Shown here: in pieces, positions 8,859 to 19,309 of the stretch | How positions within the stretch are numbered: the first letter of the stretch is position 1 | Layout: the number at the start of each line of letters is the position of its first letter | Assembly: GCA_003167215.1 (NCBI GenBank) | Contig: PMTV01000014.1 | Span: 110,285 to 174,284 of the forward strand | Source: Acidobacteriota bacterium | GTDB taxonomy: Bacteria > Acidobacteriota > Terriglobia > Acidiferrales > UBA7541 | Direction: 5' to 3' | Length of the DNA: 64,000 bases | Notes under the pieces: generated by a model | Told to the model about the DNA's origin: nothing | What the model saw: the letters and a program-made list of their open reading frames with translations, nothing else | The model's database searches: none | Position numbers and translations under genes: made by a program

Positions 8859-11800
8859 ATGACGCGTTTGAAGTCGCGGCTGCGGTTGGCCCGCACAATT
8901 GTTGCTTTGCTAGTGATAACGGGCGCGCCTGCCGGCGTTCTTCCCGGTGCAGCGCAGCAAATGAAGCGCGCTCATGCACCCAAATCCGCTGACCCAACCC
9001 CTGCTGAGCAGGAGGAAGCACGGGCAGCTTCGCACGCGCAAATCATACGCGAAAATAATTTCGGCGTGGCGCTGATGAACCGCCAACAATTCGAACAAGC
9101 GCTGGGGAAATTTCAGCGTTCTTGCATTCTGGAACCGCAATCCGATGTCGGCTGCGTGAACGCGGGAATCGCGCTGCTGAATATGCAGCGATTTGACGAA
9201 GCGCGGCCGATCCTGTCGAAATCGGCCGAGCGCGATCCTCGGAATCCACGCGTTTGGTTCAACCTGGGCCTTCTCGAAAAAGCCCTCGGCAATTCGGACG
9301 CTGCAATCGAGAATTTTCAAAAAGTAGCGCAGCTCGATGCGTACGATGCCGATGCACAATATTTTCTTGGCTTGGTGTATTCGCAAGAGCACGAATACGA
9401 CAAGGCCATCGCTGCGTTCACGCACGCCATCGAGTTAAATCCGTTCCAGGTTTCAGCGGAATTCGGCGTGGCACAAGCCTTGCAGCGAAAGGACGATACG
9501 GCGCGCGCGAAAGAGCATTTCGACCGTTTTCAGCATTTGATCTCAGAGAAACTCGGCAAGCCCGTAAGTTTTATTTATGGCGAGCAGGGAAAATATTCGC
9601 TCGCGGAATCGATGATGCCCGCTCCCGAACCAGTACCGCCTGCTGTTCCCGTGCATTTTGTGAACGTCACTTCTCTTTCTGGGTTGCCGGTGCGTTTGGA
9701 AGCGACCCAAGCGGAACAGAGGACGCCTTCGAATGCAACGAAACGGCCCGGAAAAGTGGTTCGCGAAGAAGTTGCACCCGAATCGGTAGCGTCTTTTCTT
9801 GGCAGCGGGGCGTGCATTATCGACTACGACGGTGATGGGCGGCCGGATATTTTTCTGGTCGATGCGGACGGCCAGGGCAATGCAGCGCTGTACAAGAATG
9901 AAGGTGGCGGGAGATTTGTAAACGTCACGAGACAGGCGAAACTGGAAATTCATGGCTTAGGGATGGGATGCGCCGTCGGTGATTACGATAATGACGGAAT
10001 GCCCGACCTCGCGGTCAGCACGAATGGCGGCGTTTTGCTTTTCCATAACGAAGGAAAAGGTACGTTCAAGGACGTTACCAAAGAAGTTGGAATTGAAATG
10101 GTCGGGCTCGCAATGGGCGTGACGTTTATCGATTACGACCACGATGGCGATCTGGATCTTTATGTGACACGCTTCAATGATTTTCCGCTCGCGAATTCCG
10201 CGGAGCCATTTTCATTTCCGGCTGACGCCACGGCTGCCGGAAATGTTCTGTGGCGGAATAATGGCAATGGAACATTCACCAATTGGACGGCCGAGTCGGG
10301 GCTCGCCGGTAGTGCGCCTTCCGTCGGCGCGATCGGAAGCGATCTGAACAACGACCGGGCGATCGATTTCGTCGTTACCGGATGGCAGAAGGCGCCGGTC
10401 GCATTCATGAATCCGCGCGAGGGACTTTTTCAGGCTACCACTCCATGGGCCACCGATATGCCGGCTCCGACGGCGGGCGTCACGGCTCTCGATTTCGACA
10501 AGGATGGTTGGATGGACTTGGCATTCACACACTGGGGAACGCCCGGGCTGAGCTTGTGGCGCAACGTCCAAGGAAAATCATTTGAACGAGTTCCGCTTCC
10601 GGATTTGGAGTGGATGCGCGGCTGGGGCGTGGCGGCATTGGATTATGACGACGACGGATGGATGGACCTCGTCGCAGTAGGCGAGAATTTTTCTGGGGAC
10701 GGGCGGATCGTCTTGCTCCGAAACGAAGGCGAGAAGGGGTTTCGCGACGTGACTTCCGAAGTGGGACTGGACAAAATTGTGCTGCACAATCCGCGAGGAG
10801 TGATCGCGTTCGATTTTGACGGCGACGGTTCCACGGATTTGCTGATCACGCAGAATCATTTGCCGCCGGTGCTTTTGAAGAACGAAGGTGGCAACCGTTA
10901 CAACTGGCTGCGAATGGAATTCAAAGGCACCAATGACAACAAGACCGGGATAGGCACAAAAGTTGAGATGAGCGCCGGAGCGTTGCAACAGAAGTGGGAG
11001 ATCACGGGCGCGTCAGGCTACCTGGGCCAGGGTTCCACGGATATTTTGGCGGGGCTTGGATCGGAACGCGGCGTGGACGTAGTTCGGCTGCTGTGGCCCA
11101 CCGGCGTCCTGCAAGATGAGATGGAAATTCCCGCGCTAAAAACGGACCGTATTACGGAGATTGACCGGCGCGGCAGTTCGTGTCCGATCGTGTTCGTTTG
11201 GAACGGCCGGAAATTCGAATTTCTCGCGGACATGATTGGCCCGGGGATCGTCGGACATTGGATCGCTCCAAACCAACACAACACGCCCGACCCGGAGGAA
11301 TATTTCAAAGTTGCAGGATCGCAGGTGGAAGCGAAAGATGGCCTCATTCAGTTTCGCATGGTCGAGCCGATGGAAGAGCTGGACTACCTCGATCAGGCGC
11401 GGCTCATTGCTGTAGATCACCCTTCGGACGTTGAGGTTTATCCCAACGAACGTTTCATGACCAATCCGCCGTTCCCGAAATTTAGAGTGATTGCGAGTTT
11501 CGAAGCGCATCCGCCGCTCGGCGCGTGGGACGACGGCGGGCACAACCTGTTGCCGCTGCTGGTCGAGCGAGACCATAAATATGTGACCAGCTTTGCCGAC
11601 GCGCCGTACGCTGGCTTCGCCGCGATGCACACGATCGAGCTCGATATCGGACCATGGGATCCGTCGCGTCCGCTGCGTCTGCTGATGGACGGCTTTACCG
11701 ATTATTTCAGCGCTAGCTCGATGTACGCGGCGTGGCAGGCTGGAATACAGCCGGTGCCGCCCTACGTCGAGATGCTTGACGATTCGGCGAACTGGGTTCG

Positions 11801-12476
11801 CGTAGTGGACGATATGGGATTTCCGGCCGGACTTTCGCGAACGATGATCGCGGATCTGACCGGAAAGCTGCCGCCGGGGACGCGGTTCATTCGCATCACC
11901 ACAAATCTGAAAATTTATTGGGATCGCATTCGCGTGGACAATTCCGCGGAGGATACGCCGTTCAAGACGACAGAAGTTCCGCTGGCCAAGGCGTATTTGC
12001 AGTTTCTCGGCTATCCGCGCGTGGTGGAAGGAAATCCGCGCAACGATTTGAGCTATATCTATGAGGACGTCAGCGAAACCGGGCCGTACACGCGGCAGAC
12101 CGGGAACTATACGCGGTACGGCGACGTCACAGATCTGCTTCGCGCGCCGGACGACGAATACGTGATTTTTGGTTCCGGCGACGAAGTAGTGGTCGATTTC
12201 GACCCCACGCATTTGCCGGAACTGCCGGACGGCTGGGCGCGCGACTATTTCTTCTATGCCAACGGATTCGCGAAGGACATGGATTTTTACGCAGCGCACG
12301 GCGACACTGTCTCGCCACTTCCCTTTCACACGCTCGTGCCTTATCCGTATCCGCAGGGAGTGGGCTATCCCGAGGATGAGCGCCATCTGAAATATATGTT
12401 GGAGTACAACACGCGCGGCGTTGCGGGCCCTGCGGGCGACAGCTTCCGATTCGATTACCCGGAAAAGCAGCCCTGA
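8859..12476 (+). CDS. Large TPR plus FG-GAP/ASPIC-UnbV protein with unassigned C-terminal region
   Basis: About 1205 residues. The ORF track begins at a TTG at 8835, but the ATG at 8859 is preceded by GAGGA at short spacing and opens a signal peptide ending near GVLPGAAQ, so I use it. Four or so TPR units follow (residues ~55-210), then FG-GAP/VCBS blades with DYDGDGRPD, DYDNDGMPD, DYDHDGDLD and DFDGDGSTD loops, then an ASPIC/UnbV domain (GIGTKVEM, LLWPTG) near residue 700. The last ~430 residues, beginning at CPIVFVWNG, match no family I can name. Probably periplasmic or outer-surface. It lies 30 bases after the CRTAC1 gene on the same strand. Confidence 0.85.
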   Translation: MTRLKSRLRLARTIVALLVITGAPAGVLPGAAQQMKRAHAPKSADPTPAEQEEARAASHAQIIRENNFGVALMNRQQFEQALGKFQRSCILEPQSDVGCVNAGIALLNMQRFDEARPILSKSAERDPRNPRVWFNLGLLEKALGNSDAAIENFQKVAQLDAYDADAQYFLGLVYSQEHEYDKAIAAFTHAIELNPFQVSAEFGVAQALQRKDDTARAKEHFDRFQHLISEKLGKPVSFIYGEQGKYSLAESMMPAPEPVPPAVPVHFVNVTSLSGLPVRLEATQAEQRTPSNATKRPGKVVREEVAPESVASFLGSGACIIDYDGDGRPDIFLVDADGQGNAALYKNEGGGRFVNVTRQAKLEIHGLGMGCAVGDYDNDGMPDLAVSTNGGVLLFHNEGKGTFKDVTKEVGIEMVGLAMGVTFIDYDHDGDLDLYVTRFNDFPLANSAEPFSFPADATAAGNVLWRNNGNGTFTNWTAESGLAGSAPSVGAIGSDLNNDRAIDFVVTGWQKAPVAFMNPREGLFQATTPWATDMPAPTAGVTALDFDKDGWMDLAFTHWGTPGLSLWRNVQGKSFERVPLPDLEWMRGWGVAALDYDDDGWMDLVAVGENFSGDGRIVLLRNEGEKGFRDVTSEVGLDKIVLHNPRGVIAFDFDGDGSTDLLITQNHLPPVLLKNEGGNRYNWLRMEFKGTNDNKTGIGTKVEMSAGALQQKWEITGASGYLGQGSTDILAGLGSERGVDVVRLLWPTGVLQDEMEIPALKTDRITEIDRRGSSCPIVFVWNGRKFEFLADMIGPGIVGHWIAPNQHNTPDPEEYFKVAGSQVEAKDGLIQFRMVEPMEELDYLDQARLIAVDHPSDVEVYPNERFMTNPPFPKFRVIASFEAHPPLGAWDDGGHNLLPLLVERDHKYVTSFADAPYAGFAAMHTIELDIGPWDPSRPLRLLMDGFTDYFSASSMYAAWQAGIQPVPPYVEMLDDSANWVRVVDDMGFPAGLSRTMIADLTGKLPPGTRFIRITTNLKIYWDRIRVDNSAEDTPFKTTEVPLAKAYLQFLGYPRVVEGNPRNDLSYIYEDVSETGPYTRQTGNYTRYGDVTDLLRAPDDEYVIFGSGDEVVVDFDPTHLPELPDGWARDYFFYANGFAKDMDFYAAHGDTVSPLPFHTLVPYPYPQGVGYPEDERHLKYMLEYNTRGVAGPAGDSFRFDYPEKQP

Positions 12477-12571
12477 TTTAGGGTCGCGTGATTTAAACTG
12501 GGTCGCCATTGGGAAATCTCTAACGAGTTCCAGCTCAACGCACTTTGCCGTTTCCACTAAGTCCTCATGGC

Positions 12572-12598
12572 TTGATTGCAGGCGGGTGGCGTGATAAT
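12572..12598 (+). promoter_or_regulatory. Weak candidate promoter ahead of the lipid-type cluster
   Basis: TTGATT and GATAAT are separated by 15 bases, about 40 bases before the first gene of the co-directional cluster. The -10 match is five of six, but the spacer is short, so this is tentative. Confidence 0.25.
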
Positions 12599-12636
12599 TT
12601 TGTATCTTCATTCGGAATTGCAGCAAACCACTCACG

Positions 12637-15033
12637 ATGTTGCCGTCGAAGCCAAACGATCACATTTCGAATGTTTCACAGGGCGAGCAAGACGCCTCCG
12701 CTGCCGGTGCGCGCGAACGTGTGTTCTGGAGGGTGGAAGGGAGCCTGCTGAATCTGACGGCAGTGCGGCCTGTGGCCTTTTTTGCGTGGAACTCGCAAAG
12801 CTTTTTGCAGCGGTGGACGCGCCGGGGAGGGATGGCTTTTCTCGCGATTGCGCGGCCCTTTCTTTACTGCACGAATCGCGTGTTCGCGACGCGGCTATTG
12901 CACAGCATTCTGCGCGGAGTCAGCCGCGATCGGCTGGACCTGTTGGGCGAAGAATTCTTTGAATATTTCCTGAAGCCGCGCCTGAAAAAAGAAGGGGTGG
13001 ATAAACTGGCGAAAACTCTGGCTTCGGGCGCGCCTGTGGTTCTGGTGAGCCAGGGCTTGGACCACATCATGCGGCCGCTCGCAAAGCATCTCGGCGTGCG
13101 GCAAATTGTTTGCAACCGTCTGGATTTTCGCAATGGCATGGCCACGGGACGCCTGCTCGATCCGGTAATCCGTCCGCGCGGCGCGTTCGCGAAAATCACG
13201 GGCAGGCAGCCGGACGGCAGGGTCTCGCGCAAAGCGCTGATACGCATTTTAGGATTCGCGAAACACCCCGGAGCGCTGGATGAAGCAATCCAAACGGACG
13301 AGCGCGCAGCACCTAAGGTCCATTTGCCGGTGGTTCATTTTGATTCCGGCAATGGTCTCAGACCATTTTCAGTGCGCGAGACGTTGCGCGGGAAAAATAT
13401 TTTGCTGATTGGAGCAACGGGATTTATCGGAAAAGTCTGGCTGTCGAATTTGCTGACCGACTTGCCGGAGATCGGCCGCATTTACCTGCTGGTTCGGCAC
13501 AACCGGACGGTAACTGCTCTGCAGCGATTTCAGCGCAAGATTGAAGAGTCTCCTGTCTTCGAGCCACTAGCCGAACGATACGGCAGCCGCTTTGCGCAAT
13601 TTTTACGCGAACGGATCGAAGTGGTCGATGGCGACGTCAGCACACCGGACCTGGGGTTTTCGCCCGAAATGCGCCAGCGGCTCGCGCGCTCTGTGGATGT
13701 AATCGTCAATAGCTCCGGGCTGACGGACTTCAATCCGGATTTGCGCGACGCGCTGGCGATGAACGTTCGCTCGACGGTATACGTACTGAATTTCCTGCGT
13801 GAATGCGATCATGCGTCCCTGCTGCATCTTTCCACCTGTTACGTGATCGGGCGCCGCGACGGCCGAATCCTGGAAACACTTCTGAAGAATTACACGCCCG
13901 TCGTCCTGCGCGATTATGACGCCGAAAAGGAATGGCAATCGCTCGAATCGCTGGTCCTCCAGACGGAAAAGCGCGCGGAGTCTGGAGAAGTGGCCGAAGA
14001 GCTTCGCCGCGCTGCGCTGAAAAAAGAGCACGCCGCAAAAGACCTTCACGGGGCGGCGCTGGAAAATCAAATTCGCAAAAACCGTGTCCGCTGGCTTCGC
14101 GATACCTTGACCGATGCGGGCTCGAGCCGCGCGAATGAACTCGGATGGCCGAACACTTATACGTTTACCAAAAGCATGTCGGAATCATTGATCCGACATT
14201 TTCTGGACCAGAATCCCGACGCGGCGATTGCGGTGGTGCGGCCGGCCATCGTGGAATCGTCCATCGAAAAACCCTTCCAGGGCTGGAATGAGGGCATTAA
14301 TACTTCCGCCTCGCTTTCTTATTTGCTCGGAACTTTCTTCCGCCAACTGCCGACGAATGAGAGCAAGTCTCTCGACCTGATTCCGGTGGACCTGGTGTGC
14401 CGGGGCATGACGCTGATCGCGGCGGCGCTAATCGCGCGACGCAACGCTCGCGTCTATCAACTGGCAACTTCCATCGCGAACCCGTGCGACATGCGCCGAT
14501 CAATCGAGTTGACGGGCTTGGGGCACCGTAGATTTTATCGCGCGCAGACGGATTTGAATCAGCGGATGCGCTTAAAATTCGATGCTATTCCCGTTTCAAA
14601 AGCGCGGTATGACAAGCTTTCGGCCCCGGCCCAGAGAACCATCGTGCAGGCGATTAATCGCGCGGCGGAGCCGTTTGCTTCGCGTCCGCCTCTCGCTCGG
14701 CAGGAACGCGATCTTGAAAAAGTAATCAAGCTAATTTCCCTGTTCGAACCATTCATCCTGCACAACGATCACAATTTCGAAGCGGTGAACGTCGAACAGT
14801 TAAGCGCCGCGCTGCCCGCCGCGGAACAAGCCGATTTCGGCTATGACGCACGCGCGCTTGATTGGTGGGACTATTGGATCAACGTGCACATTCCGGCCCT
14901 GCGAAAGTGGTGCTATCCTCTCATCGAAGGACGCCAACTGGAATCTCGTCCGCGGCGCTCCGTGCAACTCGCGGGACAACCCGAGACGAATGCCGCGGAA
15001 GCGGCGAGTTCGGCTTCCACAGCGGCGTCCTGA
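12637..15033 (+). CDS. Degenerate HAD domain fused to fatty-acyl reductase (FAR-type, NAD-binding 4)
   Basis: A 798-residue two-part protein. Residues ~30-190 follow the HAD-IB phosphatase fold (cap-like stretch [13 protein letters not shown], then [10 protein letters not shown]), but the motif-I nucleophile is lost: where FDxDGTL is expected the sequence reads WRVEGSLL (Arg32, Glu34), and no GDSxxD motif follows. Residues ~250-700 are an extended SDR of the alcohol-forming fatty-acyl reductase class, with the dinucleotide motif GATGFIGK (259) and the catalytic pair Tyr508-Lys512 in YTFTK. It would reduce an acyl-CoA or acyl-ACP to an aldehyde or alcohol. It heads a long co-directional cluster with two ligases and an ACP. 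Upstream SD is weak, so the exact start is uncertain. Confidence 0.8.
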   Translation: MLPSKPNDHISNVSQGEQDASAAGARERVFWRVEGSLLNLTAVRPVAFFAWNSQSFLQRWTRRGGMAFLAIARPFLYCTNRVFATRLLHSILRGVSRDRLDLLGEEFFEYFLKPRLKKEGVDKLAKTLASGAPVVLVSQGLDHIMRPLAKHLGVRQIVCNRLDFRNGMATGRLLDPVIRPRGAFAKITGRQPDGRVSRKALIRILGFAKHPGALDEAIQTDERAAPKVHLPVVHFDSGNGLRPFSVRETLRGKNILLIGATGFIGKVWLSNLLTDLPEIGRIYLLVRHNRTVTALQRFQRKIEESPVFEPLAERYGSRFAQFLRERIEVVDGDVSTPDLGFSPEMRQRLARSVDVIVNSSGLTDFNPDLRDALAMNVRSTVYVLNFLRECDHASLLHLSTCYVIGRRDGRILETLLKNYTPVVLRDYDAEKEWQSLESLVLQTEKRAESGEVAEELRRAALKKEHAAKDLHGAALENQIRKNRVRWLRDTLTDAGSSRANELGWPNTYTFTKSMSESLIRHFLDQNPDAAIAVVRPAIVESSIEKPFQGWNEGINTSASLSYLLGTFFRQLPTNESKSLDLIPVDLVCRGMTLIAAALIARRNARVYQLATSIANPCDMRRSIELTGLGHRRFYRAQTDLNQRMRLKFDAIPVSKARYDKLSAPAQRTIVQAINRAAEPFASRPPLARQERDLEKVIKLISLFEPFILHNDHNFEAVNVEQLSAALPAAEQADFGYDARALDWWDYWINVHIPALRKWCYPLIEGRQLESRPRRSVQLAGQPETNAAEAASSASTAAS

Positions 15034-15041
15034 CACACAAC

Positions 15042-16211
15042 GTGGCCATCCTTCTGACCGGATCCACCGGCTATATTGGCGCACATATCGCGTCGAACCT
15101 GCTTGCGGGCCATTCCGAGCCGCTGAACCTGCTGGTCCGCGCGCGCAGCGAGCAAGAAGCGCAGGAACGTCTCTGGCGCTCGCTGCAACTGCATCTGGAA
15201 TTCGCGCTTTTCGAAGAATATTTGAATTCACGCGTCAATATATTCCGCGGCGATCTGACGGATGCGCACTTCGGCCTTGCTGACGACGATTACACGCGCC
15301 TGGTCCACACCACCGATTCGATCATTCATTGCGCTGCATCGCTGAATCGCAAGTCCGAGAAAAGCTGCCTCAACGTGAATCTGCGCGGGACGCTGGAAGT
15401 GATTCAACTCGCGACGCGCGCTCGCGACCACCATGGGCTTCGTAGGTTCAGCCACGTGAGCACGGTGGCCGTCGCAGGGCAGCGTTTGGACGAAGTGGTC
15501 CAGGAAGACACCGCAATCGATTGGAACCGCTCGGACTACGATCCCTACGCGCGCACGAAAAAATTCTGCGAACACATGGTCCGGCAGTTGCTACCCGACG
15601 TCCAGCGCACGATTTTCCGGCCAAGCATCGTGCTGGGAGATAGCCGCCGTCCGGAGACGAACCAATTCGACATGGTTCGCGCGTTCGTCTTCTTGGCCGG
15701 GCTTCCGGCTCTTCCCTTCCGGCCTACAGCGCGCATCGATATCGTGCCGGTGGACTTCGTCGCCGATGCGGTTGCGACGCTGCATCAGAAAGAACGGCCT
15801 GCGCACGAAATCTATCATTTATCCTCGGGTACGGATTCCGAGACATTCGTGGAATTGACGGATGCGCTTTCCAAAGCACAGGGAAAACGCGGTCCTGTCT
15901 TCGCGCCGAGCCTCGAAGGTCCGTCGTCCAAAATGGTGAACGCGCTCGCGGGCCGCGCAGGAAAAATCGGCGGACTGGCCACACTAATGAAAGTATTTCT
16001 TCCCTACCTGGTGTGGAACACAGTGTTTGACAATAGCCGCGTGGTTGAAGAAATGGGCCGCCGTCCCGCGCCGTTTTCGCAATATTGTTTTCCCCTGCTG
16101 AAATTCAGCCGCGAAAATAATTTTCTGTATAAGTACCGCAACTGGCCGCCGGAGACTTCCGCACATAACGCGTCACCTGAGGCCAGCGCCGCGCGGGATT
16201 CCGGCCGATGA
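15042..16211 (+). CDS. Extended SDR reductase (thioester-reductase-like)
   Basis: The ORF track opens at a TTG far inside the preceding gene. The GTG at 15042, eight bases after that gene's stop, places [15 protein letters not shown] at the N-terminus, as is normal for this fold, and gives 389 residues. The GSTGYIG dinucleotide motif and the YARTK (YxxxK) catalytic pair are present. The fold and the [11 protein letters not shown] segment resemble thioester reductase or Male-sterility-type enzymes that act on acyl-thioesters. It probably cooperates with the FAR-type reductase just upstream. Its stop overlaps the next start as ATGA. No strong SD supports the start. Confidence 0.75.
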   Translation: MAILLTGSTGYIGAHIASNLLAGHSEPLNLLVRARSEQEAQERLWRSLQLHLEFALFEEYLNSRVNIFRGDLTDAHFGLADDDYTRLVHTTDSIIHCAASLNRKSEKSCLNVNLRGTLEVIQLATRARDHHGLRRFSHVSTVAVAGQRLDEVVQEDTAIDWNRSDYDPYARTKKFCEHMVRQLLPDVQRTIFRPSIVLGDSRRPETNQFDMVRAFVFLAGLPALPFRPTARIDIVPVDFVADAVATLHQKERPAHEIYHLSSGTDSETFVELTDALSKAQGKRGPVFAPSLEGPSSKMVNALAGRAGKIGGLATLMKVFLPYLVWNTVFDNSRVVEEMGRRPAPFSQYCFPLLKFSRENNFLYKYRNWPPETSAHNASPEASAARDSGR

Positions 16212-17632
16212 CCGACCTTTTTCTCGAGGGCTGGGTCAGCGGCCTGATTGAATTAAACAAGCTCGAATGGATGCTGGGTGCCGGCGAATCGTGGAAGCCC
16301 GGCACGAAGCTAAAACTGCTGTTTGCAACCTACAATGGTACGCGTAACACGGGTTCTGATGTGCGCGTGGAAGAAATCCTGCGGCAGGTGCGGCGCATCC
16401 TGGGCCCGGAAAACGTCGCTCTTAGCGTGATGTCGCAGAGTTTCGATCTTACGCGCGGTTATTTTGGCGACGCGAAACAAGTGTACCTTCCCGACGTCTT
16501 TCCTCCATTTCTGCATTCTGAGGTGAGAAAAAATGACGGCGTGGTGGCGTGCGAAGGTTCCATGTTCAAGAGTAAATTCGCCAATGCGCTGACCACAATG
16601 ATGATCGGGGCCCTGGGTATCGCCGCAGCACAAAACAAGCTTAGCGTCGCATTTGGCGCCGAAGCGGGCGAAATGGATCCGCTGCTGCAGAAGATGTGCG
16701 GGCGATATTGCCGCGATTCACTGGTGATCACCCGCAATATCGAGTCGCAAGACGTTCTCGGTAAGCTCGGGGTTCCTACGGAACTGGGAACTGATACAGC
16801 GTGGACCTTCGAACCACTCGGCCCGGAATACGGACGCAAAACGCTGCTTGATGCGGGATGGGACGGGAAATTGCCGGTGCTTGCGATATGTCCCATTAAT
16901 CCATTCTGGTGGCCGGTGAAAGCATCGCTCGCAAAATGGATGGCGCATTCGTTTACTGGAGCTTACAAGGATAGCTATTACCGCACGATTTATTTCCATC
17001 GTTCGGGACGCGAAGTGGATGCCGCGTATGAGAAATACTTGACGGCTATGGCAAACGGCGTTGCGCGCTACAAACAATCACGCTCAGTTTTCCCCATTTT
17101 GATCGCCATGGAAATGCTCGACCGCGATGCATGCGAGCGTGTGGCGCAGAAACTCGGCGGCGCTCCCGTTTTCGCATCGGACCGATATAACATGTACGAA
17201 CTCGTGAGTATCTTGCGAAGCTGCGACCGGATGCTTTCTTCGCGTTACCATGCCATCGTGACGTCGATGCCGGCGGGCGTCCCCTCGGCGGGAGTGACGA
17301 TGGACGAGCGCATACGCAATCTAATGCGCGAACGCGGGCATGAGAATCTGTTGTCGCGCGTGGACGACCCTGATCTGGAGGATAGAATCGTTGCGTCGCT
17401 CAATGTCCTTGATTCCCAAACTAAAGAAATTCAAGACGCCATTGGGCGGACCGTCGCTCGTAATCTGCAATTGATGGCGCGCATGGGCGTCTATTTCGAG
17501 GAGCAGGTCGCGCGACGATATCCCGAGTTCCCTGTCCGCCGCGGCGTGCTCGCGTGGCAGGATTACCTCCCGCCGCTCAGTGACGGCCTGTGCAGATTGC
17601 TCGAAAAGCACAGCGGTGTGCCGGCATGTTGA
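16208..17632 (+). CDS. Polysaccharide pyruvyl transferase family protein
   Basis: A 474-residue protein with the features of the polysaccharide pyruvyl transferase family: an N-terminal [12 protein letters not shown] segment, a central substrate-binding fold, and the C-terminal motif [16 protein letters not shown] that holds the conserved Arg-His pair. The family moves pyruvate from phosphoenolpyruvate onto sugars or makes related ketal links. It overlaps the reductase upstream (ATGA) and lies 12 bases before an AMP-forming ligase, so it is embedded in what otherwise looks like a lipid pathway. It may decorate a lipid headgroup or glycolipid, but this is inference. Confidence 0.75.
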   Translation: MTDLFLEGWVSGLIELNKLEWMLGAGESWKPGTKLKLLFATYNGTRNTGSDVRVEEILRQVRRILGPENVALSVMSQSFDLTRGYFGDAKQVYLPDVFPPFLHSEVRKNDGVVACEGSMFKSKFANALTTMMIGALGIAAAQNKLSVAFGAEAGEMDPLLQKMCGRYCRDSLVITRNIESQDVLGKLGVPTELGTDTAWTFEPLGPEYGRKTLLDAGWDGKLPVLAICPINPFWWPVKASLAKWMAHSFTGAYKDSYYRTIYFHRSGREVDAAYEKYLTAMANGVARYKQSRSVFPILIAMEMLDRDACERVAQKLGGAPVFASDRYNMYELVSILRSCDRMLSSRYHAIVTSMPAGVPSAGVTMDERIRNLMRERGHENLLSRVDDPDLEDRIVASLNVLDSQTKEIQDAIGRTVARNLQLMARMGVYFEEQVARRYPEFPVRRGVLAWQDYLPPLSDGLCRLLEKHSGVPAC

Positions 17633-17644
17633 AGGCTGCGTAGC

Positions 17645-19309
17645 ATGACCTTTCTAGAAAACATTTTCGAAAGACTTCAACAAGCCGGCCCTGCGCCGGT
17701 CTTGCGCGAAATACGACACGGCAAAATGAATTCCGTATCGGGAGACGAGTTGCTGGGTATGGTGCAGGAGGCCAGGAACTTCCTGATCTCACGCGGCATG
17801 AAAAGAGGAGATCGCTGCGCTCTGCTTGCCTCGAACAGCATTCGCTGGGTGGCGCTGGATCTCGCCATGATGGCCGAAGAGATCATCGTTGTGCCGTTGT
17901 ATTCGCGCCAAGCCCCTGCGGAGCTGGTCGCCATGATGAAAGATTCATCGCCCGTGCGAATCTGCTGCTCCACTGCTGCGCGTTCCGCAGAAATCAAGAA
18001 TCACTGGGCGGCAGCGCCTCACATAACGCTGCTCGATAGCATCTTCGCCGGCGAGACTCAGAAGCCCACGCCGCCCAAACATCACGCGGATTCAGATATC
18101 CTGACGATCATCTACACCTCCGGAACGTCGGGCGAGCCAAAGGGCGTTGTGTTAAATGCAGGAAACGTAGCCCACATGTTGGGGTGTACAAACGCGCGCC
18201 TCGATCAGCTCATGGGCCAGCACGCTGCCGCCAAGGCGCCGGACGAAATCTTCCATTACTTGCCATTCTGTTTTGCGGCCTCTTGGATCCTGCTGCTCAC
18301 CGCTCTATCGCGGAGCAGCGTGATGACGCTTTCGACGGACGTCTCGAAACTGAGCGATGATTTAAAATTGTGCACGCCGGATTATTTTCTGAACGTTCCC
18401 ACGCTTCTTGAGCGAGTGCGCGGCAAAATCACCGAGACGATTCAGAAGCGCGGAGGTTTTGCGGCCCTTGTTTTCGCGCGCGCGCAGCAGGCATATCTGC
18501 GTCAACGGAATAGCGATTCGCGTTTGTTCGACCGGCCGTGGTTAGGGCTCGCAAAACGGATAATGTTTCCGGAGATTCGCAAGAGCATCGGGACAAGATT
18601 GAAGGCGTTGATTTGCGGTTCCGCCCCGCTCTCAATCGAAACACAACTTTTTTTTATGATGCTCGGAATACCTGTGCTGCAGGCATACGGACTCACGGAA
18701 ACGACGGCGATCTGCACGCTGGACGATCCGCTACACGCCGTACCAGGGCGCGTGGGGCCGGCAGTTCCCGGAGTCGAAATGAGGCTGACCGAAAGTGGAG
18801 AGATTTTGGTTCGCGGTCCGAATGTATTTCCAGGCTATTGGCAGCGCCCGGAGGCCACAGCAAAGGCCATCCAGGACGGCTGGTTTCACACAGGCGATCA
18901 AGGTGATGTCGACGCAACAGGAAACTGGCGCATCACGGGACGCTTAAAAAATCTCATCATCCTAAATTCGGGGCACAACGTTGCGCCCGAACCGCTAGAA
19001 GAAGAGCTGGCGCGTCATGTACAGGAGGCTCAACGGATCATCCTGGTTGGGAATCAGCGAAGCTTTTTGGCAGCGTTGGTGACTGCCACTTCTTCGAATG
19101 GCTTAACGGATGCGGACGTGCAGTTCGCAATCGAACACGTAAACGGCGATCTGCCGCACTACAAGCAGATTCGAGCGTTTGTCATTCTTCCAGAGCCGCT
19201 CAGTGCGGAAAACGGGTTGTTGACGACAAATGGCAAGCTCAAGCGCGACGCAATCGCAACGCGCTTCTCGGCTGAGATCGAGCAGCTCTATCAGAAGAAA
19301 CCTGCATGA
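17645..19309 (+). CDS. AMP-forming acyl-CoA/acyl-ACP ligase
   Basis: A 554-residue adenylate-forming enzyme. The P-loop motif TIIYTSGTSGEPKG lies near residue 157, the YGLTE motif near residue 345, and the hinge/catalytic motif as TGDQGD and GRLKNL further on. It activates a carboxylic acid with ATP and loads it onto CoA or onto the cluster's carrier protein. The sequence resembles long-chain fatty acid ligases (FadD15-like), which fits an acyl substrate. It starts 12 bases after the pyruvyl-transferase gene and its stop overlaps the following hydratase gene as ATGA. Confidence 0.85.
   Translation: MTFLENIFERLQQAGPAPVLREIRHGKMNSVSGDELLGMVQEARNFLISRGMKRGDRCALLASNSIRWVALDLAMMAEEIIVVPLYSRQAPAELVAMMKDSSPVRICCSTAARSAEIKNHWAAAPHITLLDSIFAGETQKPTPPKHHADSDILTIIYTSGTSGEPKGVVLNAGNVAHMLGCTNARLDQLMGQHAAAKAPDEIFHYLPFCFAASWILLLTALSRSSVMTLSTDVSKLSDDLKLCTPDYFLNVPTLLERVRGKITETIQKRGGFAALVFARAQQAYLRQRNSDSRLFDRPWLGLAKRIMFPEIRKSIGTRLKALICGSAPLSIETQLFFMMLGIPVLQAYGLTETTAICTLDDPLHAVPGRVGPAVPGVEMRLTESGEILVRGPNVFPGYWQRPEATAKAIQDGWFHTGDQGDVDATGNWRITGRLKNLIILNSGHNVAPEPLEEELARHVQEAQRIILVGNQRSFLAALVTATSSNGLTDADVQFAIEHVNGDLPHYKQIRAFVILPEPLSAENGLLTTNGKLKRDAIATRFSAEIEQLYQKKPA

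Noticed and set aside
11136-12635. 499-residue minus-strand ORF
   Set aside because: Runs opposite the TPR/FG-GAP protein through its whole C-terminal third; His/Arg-rich shadow of a GC-biased gene.
14862-15041. Upstream start of the second SDR at TTG 14862
   Set aside because: It would overlap the preceding gene by 170 bases and put 60 non-family residues before the dinucleotide motif.
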